The notes: generated by a model not told the origin, from the sequence alone. 64,000 nucleotides of DNA from an uncultured candidate division Zixibacteria bacterium (GCA_937925655.1 CALAMC010000114.1:1-64000), one strand, 5' to 3'; shown: positions 36,089 through 45,131, numbered from the stretch's first letter. Translations and numbers: made by a program.

Positions 36089-36901
36089 TTATCCCAGGGC
36101 CACGTCGAGAGTCATCATAACGGCGAATCCCAGTATCGCCCCCGTAGTGGCGGCGTGATTATGTCCGCCGCGATGCGATTCCGGCACCAGTTCTTCAACG
36201 ACCACGAAAATCATGGCTCCGGCGGCAAAAGCGAGAGCATAGGGGAGAATCGGACGGGCAATGATGACCAGAGCCGCGCCAATTGCACCGGCGATGGGTT
36301 CGACAATTCCGGACAGCTGACCATACCAGAAACTTTTTGGTCTCGAGACATTTTCACGCCGAAGCGGCATGGATACCGCCAGACCTTCGGGAAAATTTTG
36401 AATTCCTATCCCCAACGCCAGTGCCACCGCTCCGGCCAGCGTGGCCGATTCCGCCCCGGCCGCGGCGGCACCAAAGGCGACGCCCACCGCCAAACCTTCG
36501 GGGAAATTGTGAAGGGTGATGGCCAGAACCAGAAGAGTTGTTCGTCGCCAGGTGGTTTTAATGCCTTCCGGTTCACTTCCTTTGAGACTCGGGTGCAAAT
36601 GGGGTAATAGCAGGTCGGTTATGCGCAGACATAGAGCCCCGCCCAAAAAGCCCGCCACTGCCGGAATCCAGGCCGGGATGGTTTGGCCCTCGGACATCTC
36701 GATTGCCGGTGCCAGAAGAGACCAAAAACTGGCCGCGATCATAACCCCCGCCGCGAACCCCAGCATGCCGTCCAGCGTTTTGCGTTTCATCTCCTTTGCC
36801 AGAAATACTCCAGCCGCGCCCAGTGCGGTCATAAACCATGTGAAAAGCGTGGCCGTCAGTGCCTGCATAATGGGGCTCATATTCGAAAACCAGTCAATCA
36901 T
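36089..36901 (-). CDS. ZIP family metal transporter
   Basis: This 270-residue membrane protein has about eight TM helices and the ZIP signature residues: HNFPEGLAVGVAFG in TM4 and GIQNFPEGLAVSMPL in TM5, with a second His/Glu metal site (VVEELVPESHRGGHNH). Such proteins import zinc or iron. The family is GufA/ZupT-like. No metal-responsive operator was recognised upstream. Confidence 0.92.
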   Translation of the reverse strand: MIDWFSNMSPIMQALTATLFTWFMTALGAAGVFLAKEMKRKTLDGMLGFAAGVMIAASFWSLLAPAIEMSEGQTIPAWIPAVAGFLGGALCLRITDLLLPHLHPSLKGSEPEGIKTTWRRTTLLVLAITLHNFPEGLAVGVAFGAAAAGAESATLAGAVALALGIGIQNFPEGLAVSMPLRRENVSRPKSFWYGQLSGIVEPIAGAIGAALVIIARPILPYALAFAAGAMIFVVVEELVPESHRGGHNHAATTGAILGFAVMMTLDVALG

Positions 36902-36940
36902 ATCGGTCAGTCCTCTTCCATTAACACATCCAGGCGCCGC

Positions 36941-37966
36941 CTAATAGCTCGATGCATCCAGCCTCACTTTTCCCCTGAATATACGATAAATCGCCGTCGT
37001 ATAGGCAATCACCAGCGGCATACCGATCAGGGCGATAATCAACATGATCTTTAATGTCTTCTGCGACGACGATGCATTATAAATATCGAGGCTATGCTCG
37101 GGATTGGGTATGGAATGGATCAGGTACGGATACATGCCAATCCCGAAAATGGTCAGAAGAAATATCATCGAAAAGCACGAAGACAAAAAAGCCCGCCAGT
37201 CCCGGCCATGATGCACTTCACGGGGGATATTGGCTATCGCCAGCGCATTCAATAGGGGCAGCACAAATAATATGGGCGATTGCCTGAAAGCCTCCGTCAT
37301 CAGCGGCATGAATAGTATCGTGGCGACGGAGGTAAGCACATAAAACGTGATGAATATCAAGATCAGCCTGTTAATCCAGGAACGGACCAAATCGTGAAGG
37401 TCCCCTTCGGTTTTAAGAAGTATATAAATTGCACCGTGCATGGCAAACAGGGCGACGGTGGTGAGACCGACCAGGATGGCATAGGGATTCAGCAGACCCC
37501 AGAAGGTTCCCGCGAATTCACCGGCGCTGTCCAGAGGGACACCCCGGGCGATATTGCCCAGCGCCACGCCGATCAGAAGGGCCGATAAGACGCTACTTAT
37601 GCTGAAACTCGTGTCCCAGGTTTTTCTCCAGCCCGCTTCGGGCTTTTTGCTGCGGAATTCTATGGCCACGGCGCGGAAAATAAGTGCGAACAAAAGAAGC
37701 ATCAAGGCGATGTAAAATCCTGAAAAGGCGGTGGCATAAACGATCGGGAAGGCCGCAAACAAGGCCCCGCCGCCGGTGACCAGCCAGACCTCGTTGCCGT
37801 CCCAGACCGGCCCGATGGCGTTTATCATCAGACGGCGGTGGGTATCACCCTTCGTGAACAGGTGCAACGCGCCGACGCCAAGGTCGAAGCCGTCGAGAAT
37901 AGCGTATCCCGAAAAAAGTACGCCGACCAGAATGTACCAGATACTATTCAGATCAAGCCATTCCAT
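36941..37966 (-). CDS. cydB: Cytochrome bd ubiquinol oxidase subunit II
   Basis: This 341-residue protein has about eight to nine TM helices and conserved CydB features: WYILVGVLFSGYAILDGFDLGVGALHLF at the N-terminus, IGPVWDGNEVWLVTGGGALFAAFP, and FSGFYIALMLLLFALIFRAVAIEFR. The ATG at 37966 is used because GGAGG lies eight bases upstream; a start 42 bases earlier is poor. It pairs with CydA to form a high-affinity quinol oxidase used at low oxygen. It overlaps cydA by 14 bases. Confidence 0.95.
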   Translation of the reverse strand: MEWLDLNSIWYILVGVLFSGYAILDGFDLGVGALHLFTKGDTHRRLMINAIGPVWDGNEVWLVTGGGALFAAFPIVYATAFSGFYIALMLLLFALIFRAVAIEFRSKKPEAGWRKTWDTSFSISSVLSALLIGVALGNIARGVPLDSAGEFAGTFWGLLNPYAILVGLTTVALFAMHGAIYILLKTEGDLHDLVRSWINRLILIFITFYVLTSVATILFMPLMTEAFRQSPILFVLPLLNALAIANIPREVHHGRDWRAFLSSCFSMIFLLTIFGIGMYPYLIHSIPNPEHSLDIYNASSSQKTLKIMLIIALIGMPLVIAYTTAIYRIFRGKVRLDASSY

Positions 37967-39308
37967 GAGTTGCCACCTCCGTTTTAAGGTCATCATCCGA
38001 CGGGCCATGCTGTATTTTCATATTCAACAGGAAGATAAACAGGGCCAAGAGAAGAATATATATGGCTGAAAACATGACAAGTGACGACACAACCTGCCCG
38101 CTGGTGACAATGGGCGAAAAGGCTTCGCTCGTGCGGAGCAGACCATAAACAATCCAAGGCTGACGGCCCACCTCGGCCGATGCCCAGCCAAGCTGATTGG
38201 CCAGTTGCGGCCCCAACACGGAAAAGACGAATACCCACAGAAGCCAGCGCGTTTTGAACAGGGCCTTACGCCACCAGAGCAAAAGGCCCACCCAGCTAAG
38301 AAGTATCAGAGCGAAGCCAATTCCCACCATGATATGGTATGATTGAAAAACCACGTTGACCGGCGGTCGGTCTTCGGGACTGAAATTTTCGAGGCCCGTA
38401 ATCGGCATATCCGCTGAACCGAAAACGAGGTAACTTAGCAGGCCGGGAATCTTGAGACCGTATGTCTTCTGATTGTCGTCATCCACCCAGCCGAATAAAT
38501 ACAGCGGTGCCGGTTCGGAAGCGGGCCAATGGCCTTCGAAAGCGGCGAGTTTGGCGGGCTGGGTATGAGCCAGTGTTTTGGCGCTTTCATGGCCGGTGTA
38601 TAGCTGCAGTATCGAAGCCACCGCCGCGAAAACGATTCCGATCTTGAAAGAGCGTTTGGCGAAATCAAGGTGTTTATTTTTCAGGATGTACCAGGCGCTG
38701 ACGCTCAAGACGAAAGCCGCCGCGCTCAACCAGGCCGAAACATAGACGTGGGATATGCGATCGAGAAACGACGGGTTGAAAACCACGGCCCAGAAATCGA
38801 CAATTTCGGCACGGGCGCCGGCGGCGTGTTCGACGATGTGAAAACCGCTGGGAGTCTGTTGCCATGAATTGGCCACGACAATCCATATGGCGGAAAAGTG
38901 CGCCCCGAAACATACCATGATGGTCGCAAAGAAATGCCAGCCGCGACTGACTTTATTCCAGCCGAACAGCAATACCGCCAGAAAACCGGATTCGAGGAAG
39001 AAGGCGAAGACGCCCTCGGCGGCCAGAGCACTCCCAAAAACATCACCGACATAGCGCGAATAGACCGACCAGTTGGTGCCGAACTGGAATTCCATGACGA
39101 TTCCGGTGGCCACTCCCATGGCGAAAATCAGGCCGAATATCTTAACCCAGAACCGGGTCATCTGGTGATACAGGGCGTTATTGGTCTTAAGGTACAATCC
39201 TTCCATCAGGACCAGAATCAATCCCAGGCCGATACTAAGCGGCGGGAAAATGTAATGAAACCCGACGGTCAGGGCGAACTGGATCCGCGAAAGCATTAAA
39301 GTATCCAT
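37953..39308 (-). CDS. cydA: Cytochrome bd ubiquinol oxidase subunit I
   Basis: This 451-residue catalytic subunit binds hemes b558, b595 and d and oxidises quinol. It shows MLSRIQFALTVGFHYIFPPLSIGLG at the start, heme-associated WSVYSRYVGDVFGSALAAEGVFAFFLESGFL, and the conserved LGWASAEVGRQPWIVYGLLRT near the C-terminus. The Q-loop is of the short type, consistent with CIO/short-Q-loop variants. The ATG at 39308 follows AGGGG and opens on MDTLMLSR; an earlier start at 39374 would give an unlikely long N-terminus. Confidence 0.95.
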   Translation of the reverse strand: MDTLMLSRIQFALTVGFHYIFPPLSIGLGLILVLMEGLYLKTNNALYHQMTRFWVKIFGLIFAMGVATGIVMEFQFGTNWSVYSRYVGDVFGSALAAEGVFAFFLESGFLAVLLFGWNKVSRGWHFFATIMVCFGAHFSAIWIVVANSWQQTPSGFHIVEHAAGARAEIVDFWAVVFNPSFLDRISHVYVSAWLSAAAFVLSVSAWYILKNKHLDFAKRSFKIGIVFAAVASILQLYTGHESAKTLAHTQPAKLAAFEGHWPASEPAPLYLFGWVDDDNQKTYGLKIPGLLSYLVFGSADMPITGLENFSPEDRPPVNVVFQSYHIMVGIGFALILLSWVGLLLWWRKALFKTRWLLWVFVFSVLGPQLANQLGWASAEVGRQPWIVYGLLRTSEAFSPIVTSGQVVSSLVMFSAIYILLLALFIFLLNMKIQHGPSDDDLKTEVATHGMA

Positions 39309-39428
39309 CCGGTCAAACCCCTGCGTTAAATTGAGAAATTTAATTAATAAAAATAGCCGGATGGTTTCTTTCAACCAACAAGTTTTTTAAAGAATCTTAT
39401 ACTCTACTTTAATGTGTAAGATTTGGGA

Positions 39429-40835
39429 CTAAAAAGTGCTCCATTGCATGAGCAGAAACATCAGACCCACAACCAGCACGACACCGATGGCCGAAACGAT
39501 TGCCCCGTATTTGACCATTTCGCGCGTTTCAATTTCCTGTGTGGCGAAGGCAATGGCATTGGGGGGAGTGCTTATCGGCAGGCACATGGCCAGAGAGCAG
39601 GCAAAGGCGACGCCCATCGCGCCGACGTTAGGATTGATCGCCGCCAGAGCGGTTACGATGGGAATTATCAGGTTGGCGGCAGAGGTGTTACTCATGAAAT
39701 TCGATATCAATATGGCAAATATGATTATGATAATCAGCAGGGCGAGTGGGCCCAGATGTAAAAATTGCAGTTGATGAACCAGAACATTGGACAGCCCGGA
39801 GACTTTCATCGCCACGCCAAGGGTCAATCCGCCCGCGACCAGTATCAATACATCCCAGTCGAGCCGTTTCAAATCATGCCGGTCGAGAATTCCGAAAACC
39901 GTGAAAACCATAACCGGTAATAACGCCGATACCGCCGCCGGGAGGCCATGCAATGGTTCCGTCATCCACAAGGCAACCGTAATGCCAAAAGTGATTACGA
40001 CTACCAGGAGGTCCCAGGTCACTTCCAGCTGCTCCGGGAACATCATTTCGAAACGATCGGTCCGGAGTTTGAAGGATTTAATGAGGACCAACCAAAGGGC
40101 GATAAGCATCAAACCGGCCAGTGGTACGCCAATCAACATCCACTTGAAAAAAGAGATGGGATGGCCCAGCCCGGCCATAACCGAGGCCGCGACGGCGTTG
40201 GGCGGGGTTCCGATTATGGTCCCGATGCCGCCGATATTGGAGGCAAAGGGGATCGCCAGAACCATGGCCTTTTTGAAGGCGTTACGGCCTTCGAAATGTT
40301 TGAACAACGGCGTCATGATTGCAATCATCATGGCCGTCGTAGCCGTATTCGACATGAACATGGAAAACACACCGGTGGTTATAATGATACCCAGAAGCAC
40401 CATACGGGGATGAGTTCCGAATGGTTTGATAAAGGCGCGGGCCAAACGGACGTCCAAACCGTGCTTGGTAGCGCCCATAGCAAGGATAAATCCGCCGAAG
40501 AACAACACCAGTACCGGCGAGGCCACCGGGTTAATAAATACTTCGTACCCCGACGGGTCGAAGCCGAGCGGCCCGCTTGGCTGACCCAGCAGAAACACGC
40601 TTAAAACAATAACCATTATGGCCGTGGCAAACGGGGGAATGGTTTCGGTGACCCATAAGGCCGCCGCGCCGATAAATATCATCAGGCAAATCCGACTACC
40701 TTCTTCCAAACCGGGTAACGGGAGATAGTACGCTCCAAACGTCAGGCCCAGTATGACAACCAGGCGAAATACCAGTTTAAGATTCAGGGTAATGGATATA
40801 TTGCCCTTTTGGTCTATATTTATAGGGTGAGACAT
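39429..40835 (-). CDS. DASS (SLC13-like) sodium/anion symporter
   Basis: This 468-residue membrane protein has about 11-12 TM helices. Family features include GDAALWVTE-like IFIGAAALWVTETIPPFATAIMVIV at the first part, FMSNTATTAMMIAIM in the middle, and SNFMSNTSAANLIIPIVTALA near the end, both SNT motifs of sodium and dicarboxylate binding. It probably imports dicarboxylates, citrate or sulfate with Na+; the precise substrate is unknown. It lies upstream of the cydAB genes on the same strand. Confidence 0.92.
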   Translation of the reverse strand: MSHPINIDQKGNISITLNLKLVFRLVVILGLTFGAYYLPLPGLEEGSRICLMIFIGAAALWVTETIPPFATAIMVIVLSVFLLGQPSGPLGFDPSGYEVFINPVASPVLVLFFGGFILAMGATKHGLDVRLARAFIKPFGTHPRMVLLGIIITTGVFSMFMSNTATTAMMIAIMTPLFKHFEGRNAFKKAMVLAIPFASNIGGIGTIIGTPPNAVAASVMAGLGHPISFFKWMLIGVPLAGLMLIALWLVLIKSFKLRTDRFEMMFPEQLEVTWDLLVVVITFGITVALWMTEPLHGLPAAVSALLPVMVFTVFGILDRHDLKRLDWDVLILVAGGLTLGVAMKVSGLSNVLVHQLQFLHLGPLALLIIIIIFAILISNFMSNTSAANLIIPIVTALAAINPNVGAMGVAFACSLAMCLPISTPPNAIAFATQEIETREMVKYGAIVSAIGVVLVVGLMFLLMQWSTF

Positions 40836-40993
40836 TATTTTACCCTGTAAAAATTTCCTTCATTTTGGGCATACCGTATTAAATATCAATTCCAAAGTCA
40901 AGTGACAAATTCGATTTGGCTGATTCCGCTGACCATATAATTTATAGAACCTTTGGCCGGGGCGGATGTTATTGATGACCAAGGAGTTATTGT

Positions 40994-42319
40994 ATGAATA
41001 AAAGTGGCATACGACCACGGGTGGTTATTATCGGGGGTGGATTCGCCGGGCTTCACGCGGCCCAATCATTGAAAAACGCCCCGGTCGATATTACTCTTAT
41101 TGACCGCCGCAATTTCCACCTGTTTCAGCCTCTATTATATCAAGTGGCTACGGCGGCGCTGTCTCCGGCCGATATTGCGTCACCGTTGCGTCAAATCCTT
41201 CGGCGTCAGAAAAACGTGAGCGTTATGATGGCCGAAGCGGTTGATTTTAGGCCGGAGCTAAAGAAAGTTGTTCTGCAGGACGGAGAGGTCGGTTACGACT
41301 TTCTTATTGTCGCGGCCGGGGCCGGTCCTCATTATTTTGGGCATGATAATTGGGCCGAGTATGCCCCGGGGCTGAAATCCATTGAAGATGCGCTTGAAAT
41401 ACGAAAACGCATTCTTCTGGCCTTTGAGATGGCGGAACGGGAAACGGATAACCAGGCCAGGGACGGTTGGCTAAATTTCATAATTATCGGTGGCGGTCCA
41501 ACCGGAGTTGAACTGGCCGGGACTCTGGGCGAAATCGCGCATGATGCATTCCGCCATGATTTTAAATCCTATGATACATCACAGGCCCGTATCTTTCTGG
41601 TCGAAGCCGGGGACAAAATTCTTCCGGCCTTTCCGCGCCGGCTGGCCGAAAGAGCCGTCCGCGCCCTGAAAAAACTGGGCGTGACGGTCATGACCGATAC
41701 TCGCGTGACTGAAATCGGTGACGGTTATATAAAGCTTGGCAGTGGCGAAAGTGAAAGAACCTTGCACAGCCGAACCATCCTCTGGGCGGCAGGCGTGAAA
41801 GCTTCGCCTTTGGGCCAAGTTCTGGCCATGCGGACCGGGGCCGAAACCGACCGGGCGGGAAGAATCAAGGTAGGTGCGGATCTATCCGTAGCCAGATTTC
41901 CAGAAATATTAGTGGCCGGGGATCTGGCTTATATTGAAGATAATAGCGGAAAACCATTACCGGAAGTGGCGCCCGTAGCCGTTCAGGCTGGGAGATATGC
42001 CGCCGCCGTTATTATTGCCCGTCTTAATGGCCGGCAAGTAAAACCGTTTCACTATCGCGACCTTGGCCTTATGGCCACCATCGGGCGCTCGGAAGCCGTT
42101 GTCAGAATCGGCCGCTTTCAAATTGGCGGTCTTTTGGGATGGCTTTTCTGGTTGTTTATTCATCTCATGAATCTTGTGGAATTCGAAAACCGCCTGTTGG
42201 TTTTTATCCAATGGGCCTGGAATTATGTCACATTTAACCGAACCGCCCGACTGATCACCGGAATAAATGAATCCTCGCCGTCTCGGTCAAACCGGAACGA
42301 ATCGAATAAAAATCCCTGA
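40994..42319 (+). CDS. ndh: Type II NADH dehydrogenase (NDH-2)
   Basis: This 441-residue FAD enzyme passes electrons from NADH to quinone without proton pumping. It has an FAD-binding site VVIIGGGFAGLHAAQSL at the N-terminus, an NAD-binding GGGPTGVELAGTLGEIA motif, FAD-contact ILVAGDLAYIED, and a C-terminal membrane-association helix (GGLLGWLFWLFIHLMNLVEF). AAGGAG precedes the ATG. Beside cydAB it could form a short, non-pumping respiratory chain suited to low oxygen or redox balance. It is divergent from the DASS gene. Confidence 0.93.
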   Translation: MNKSGIRPRVVIIGGGFAGLHAAQSLKNAPVDITLIDRRNFHLFQPLLYQVATAALSPADIASPLRQILRRQKNVSVMMAEAVDFRPELKKVVLQDGEVGYDFLIVAAGAGPHYFGHDNWAEYAPGLKSIEDALEIRKRILLAFEMAERETDNQARDGWLNFIIIGGGPTGVELAGTLGEIAHDAFRHDFKSYDTSQARIFLVEAGDKILPAFPRRLAERAVRALKKLGVTVMTDTRVTEIGDGYIKLGSGESERTLHSRTILWAAGVKASPLGQVLAMRTGAETDRAGRIKVGADLSVARFPEILVAGDLAYIEDNSGKPLPEVAPVAVQAGRYAAAVIIARLNGRQVKPFHYRDLGLMATIGRSEAVVRIGRFQIGGLLGWLFWLFIHLMNLVEFENRLLVFIQWAWNYVTFNRTARLITGINESSPSRSNRNESNKNP

Positions 42320-42334
42320 ATCTATGACACTCAT

Positions 42335-42355
42335 TAGTCCTGGATGACTTTTTTT
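42335..42355 (+). terminator. Weak possible terminator after the NADH dehydrogenase gene
   Basis: AGTC (42335-42338) and GACT (42346-42349) form a short stem followed by a T-run. The stem is only four base pairs, so the call is tentative. Confidence 0.35.
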
Positions 42356-42383
42356 GTAATTCAGGCAATATCATAATCGGCGG

Positions 42384-42411
42384 TTGACATTAAAAATCCT
42401 CCCTGTATATT
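42384..42411 (+). promoter_or_regulatory. Strong predicted promoter for the porin gene
   Basis: TTGACA (42384-42389), 16 bases, TATATT (42406-42411) preceded by TG. This matches the C10 peptidase promoter in block sequence and spacing. Transcription would begin near 42418, about 30 bases before the GTG start at 42448. Confidence 0.6.
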
Positions 42412-42447
42412 CTCCGGTCAAAAAAAACGCATTACGAGGAGGATGCC

Positions 42448-43560
42448 GTGAGATTAAGTATATATCTTGTTTTGCTGTTTTCTTTACTGGTCGTTTCAGT
42501 GGAGGCAGAGGGCTGGCCGGATAATGTCAAATTTTCCGGCGACATGCGCTACCGCCATGAAACCATAGACGCCGAAGAATATAACTCGGCCACCGAGGAA
42601 ATCACCGCCTATTCGCAGAACCGTCACCGTATCCGCGCTCGGCTAAAAGTCCTGGGCACGGTTACCGAAGACTTTTCTGCCGTATTACGATTCGGCCTCG
42701 GCGGGGAAGACCCTGCCGCCGTCAATCAAACTCTGACCGGGAGTTTTTCGCGAAAAGACATATTCCTCGATCTGGCTTATTTCGATTATAAATCGTCGAG
42801 AGTCACCGGTTTGGAAATCTGGGGCGGAAAAATGCTTGACCCGTTCTTTCGGCCGGGTGAGGCCAGATTGGTCTGGGATAAAAATACCATGCCGGAGGGA
42901 TTGGCCGCTTCATACGCCATCGACTATGACAGACTGAAATTCAAAATCAATCTCGCCGGGTTCTGGATTGAAGAGCGCAAAAAGGGCCGGGATTCATACA
43001 CGACCTGGATACAGGGCGTTTTCAACTACCCGTTCGGCGGTAATAAGGGCAAGCTGCATTGGGGGGCATCGTATTTCAGTTTCATCAATGCCCAGGGGTT
43101 TAAGCCGTTTTTTGACAGCACTAAAGGATACGGCAATACGCTCGACGCTGAAGGCCGATACCTGTGGGATTATGATATTGCCGAGTTTTTTGTGGAACTC
43201 GATTATAGTTTTAACGCCATTCCACTTGTGTTTGCCTTCGATTATGCCCACAACGCCGCCGCCGACAGCAATAATACCGGTTATGAAATGTGTTTTCACG
43301 CCGGGCAATTGGGCGGACCGGGAACTTGGAAATTGAGCTACTTCTATCGTTATTTGGAAAGCGATATGGTCATCGGGCGGTTTGCCGACGGGCTATTGGG
43401 CGGGGGAGGTACTGATCAAAAGGGATTCGAAGGCCGTCTCTCGTATATGATGGGTCCCAACACGGAAGTGGGCGCGGTGTATTATCACAGCGCTGTCGGC
43501 CTTGACCGAAAACTTGATTATGACCGCCTCATGCTCGATTTGCGGCTTCATTTTAAATAA
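42448..43560 (+). CDS. Putative outer-membrane porin
   Basis: This 370-residue exported protein has a signal peptide (RLSIYLVLLFSLLVVSVEA) and a body of amphipathic strands ending in LRLHFK, as expected for a porin-type barrel. Blocks such as VKFSGDMRYRHETIDAEEY, LRFGLGGEDPAAVNQTL and GGKMLDPFFRPGEARLVWDK are like the Porin_5 family. The start is a GTG at 42448, with GAGGAGGA just upstream. Substrate unknown. Confidence 0.83.
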   Translation: MRLSIYLVLLFSLLVVSVEAEGWPDNVKFSGDMRYRHETIDAEEYNSATEEITAYSQNRHRIRARLKVLGTVTEDFSAVLRFGLGGEDPAAVNQTLTGSFSRKDIFLDLAYFDYKSSRVTGLEIWGGKMLDPFFRPGEARLVWDKNTMPEGLAASYAIDYDRLKFKINLAGFWIEERKKGRDSYTTWIQGVFNYPFGGNKGKLHWGASYFSFINAQGFKPFFDSTKGYGNTLDAEGRYLWDYDIAEFFVELDYSFNAIPLVFAFDYAHNAAADSNNTGYEMCFHAGQLGGPGTWKLSYFYRYLESDMVIGRFADGLLGGGGTDQKGFEGRLSYMMGPNTEVGAVYYHSAVGLDRKLDYDRLMLDLRLHFK

Positions 43561-43765
43561 AGGTCCTTTTAATTGCCTAATGATTGCTCGGAATCAGTCG
43601 CTTTGCATTATACAGTTTGACCGACTGATTTCAACAAAGTCAGGGGATAGATATCGTTTCAACCGATGGTGGTGTGGCTTTCGGAGAGTATGTCCAAAAA
43701 CCTGTTGCCAAGGCTCCGCTAAACCCGTAAATTCCTGATGCCAAGTGGCCTGTTTTAAATATTAC
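43561..43765. other. Intergenic region between the porin and tRNA genes
   Basis: These 205 bases have no complete gene. One frame (43629-43730) encodes an open stretch with residues such as IVSTDGGVAFGEYVQKPVAKAPLNP before a stop but has no start codon; it might be a gene remnant or chance. Nothing else is recognised. Confidence 0.4.
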
Positions 43766-43839
43766 GCCCCCGTAGCTCATGTGGATAGAGCATCTGCCTT
43801 CTAAGCAGAGGGTAGCAGGTTCGAGTCCTGCCGGGGGTG
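43766..43839 (+). tRNA. tRNA-Arg (anticodon TCT)
   Basis: A complete cloverleaf is visible. The acceptor arm GCCCCCG (43766-43772) pairs with CGGGGGT (43832-43838) with one G-U pair; the D arm is within TAGCTCATGTGGATAGAGC; the anticodon arm TCTGC-CTTCTAA-GCAGA presents TCT; the T arm GCAGG-TTCGAGT-CCTGC is perfect. CCA is not encoded. It lies next to decayed genes, which makes it a candidate integration site. Confidence 0.95.
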
Positions 43840-43989
43840 TAAAATATCTTTTCTGCCCAAACTCCTCTAAAAAAGGATCTGTTAAACATAGTCTCGATAA
43901 TATTCGTCAAATGGAAAACGATCCCGATTGGTAACCCCGATAAAATGGGCGGGATTTAATACAAATATACCCGGCAGCCCGGAGGATAG

Positions 43990-44618
43990 ATGAAACCGAA
44001 ATCCTTGAAGAAAATACCCGTCTTTTTTTTGTCGTAATCCTGACCTGTTGCATGTTGGGAGAAAACAATTTTCTAATGGCCGCAGACCCGACGACTTCTT
44101 TTAGCGGGGATTTTGCATCAGACCCCTTTACTTCAATTACTGACGTCGCTCCTGCCAGCGATGAAGATTGCTCGTTTGCAGTTTCCTGGGTGGATTATGA
44201 TAATGACGCATATCCTGATCTGTTCGTCACCCGCTGGTGGCCGTCTGAACCGCGATTGAACGCTCTTTATCATAACAATGGTGACGGGACATTCAGCCTT
44301 ATCACGGAGGCGGCGCCGTCGAAAGAGGGGGGAGCTTTGGGTGCAACCTGGGGTGATTATGACAATGACGGCGACGAAGATCTCTTCACGGCACGATTCG
44401 CGCCGCGTCCGACCGGGACTAACAATCGCCTTTACAGGAATGACGGGAAAGGTGTCTTTGCCGGTATCACCGACGGTTACGTTGTGAATGACACGGTTTT
44501 CAGCGTGCATACCATGTTTGGCGATTTCGACAACGACGGCGATTTGGATTTGTTCGCGGGATTCCATCATCCCCGCCTTCAGGGAGAGGGATTATATTAT
44601 CGAAACGACGCCGGATAG
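43990..44618 (+). pseudogene. FG-GAP/VCBS repeat protein, frameshifted and truncated
   Basis: The frame beginning at the ATG at 43990 has GGAGGA upstream and encodes the start of a signal peptide (MKPKSLKKIPVFF), but it stops at TAA within 20 codons. An extra T in the run of eight T at 44023-44030 restores the frame and would continue with VVILTCCMLGENNFL, then FG-GAP repeats (VDYDNDAYPDLFVTRWW, GDYDNDGDEDLFTARF, GDFDNDGDLDLFAGFHH). The frame ends abruptly at 44618, after LYYRNDAG, mid-repeat, where another gene fragment from the opposite strand begins. So it has lost one base in a homopolymer and its 3' end. A sequencing error in the T-run is possible. The intact protein would be a secreted calcium-binding beta-propeller. 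Confidence 0.8.
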
Positions 44619-44792
44619 GTTTTGCATATAGATGTCAATGGTGAAATCGTCGCCCGCTTTTATTACTTCAGGATTAGCCCCTTGAGACGTCACTTCAGCG
44701 TCGATGAAAACATTGGCGGCATTGGCGTTAATGACGAACATAAAAACCATTCCCAATACCAGACGCGAAATGATGTTTCGGAAAATTCGCAT
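44592..44792 (-). pseudogene. 5' stub of a secreted cohesin-like protein
   Basis: The ATG at 44792 has GGGAGG just upstream and opens on a signal peptide (RIFRNIISRLVLGMVFMFVINANA) followed by FIDAEVTSQGANPEVIKAGDDFTIDIYMQN, a beta-sandwich opening found in secreted FCB proteins with cohesin-like domains. The frame stops 66 residues in, at 44592, within sequence that in the opposite direction encodes the FG-GAP gene's last repeat. It is therefore a gene start joined to foreign sequence, not a complete gene. The mirrored truncation of both genes marks a rearrangement junction near 44612-44628. Confidence 0.72.
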
Positions 44793-44843
44793 AACCACCT
44801 CCCGGGCAGCGGAATTTTTAAGAATCTCGAAATAGACTACTTT

Positions 44844-44865
44844 CGATTCTATTAAAATAGAATCG
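44844..44865. promoter_or_regulatory. Palindrome upstream of the truncated secreted-protein gene
   Basis: CGATTCTATT (44844-44853), AA, AATAGAATCG (44856-44865) is a perfect ten-base-arm palindrome about 50 bases upstream of the ATG at 44792. A TTGACA on the minus strand at 44885-44880 lies on its far side, so the palindrome sits where the -10 region should be and could be an operator. Confidence 0.45.
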
Positions 44866-45131
44866 GGATATCTATATTGTGTCAATGAATTTAATCTTTC
44901 GAATTAGTGGCGATTTTTGATCCCCCGAAACGAGAGCCATAATAGTTCATATTTATCATGATTTTCGACGTATATATGAATATATTTTTCAAATTGCAAT
45001 GGGAAATAAAACACCAAAGCTAAAACGTGATTTACTTTTTCGCGGATTTTATATACATTCAGCGGTGACGGAAAACAAAATTATGATTGCCTAACATCGG
45101 GAAAACCAAATAACTGATTATGGAGGATTTC

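Noticed and set aside
39948..40604. 218-codon open frame on the plus strand
   Set aside because: It is antisense to the DASS symporter gene and is very rich in His, Gln and charged residues, typical of a shadow frame.
44020..44033. Programmed ribosomal frameshift at the T-run
   Set aside because: The gene is also truncated at its 3' end, so simple decay or a sequencing error is the simpler explanation.
43766..44800. Integrated phage or genomic island next to tRNA-Arg
   Set aside because: No integrase, no repeated tRNA end and no phage genes are visible; only the broken genes suggest past change.
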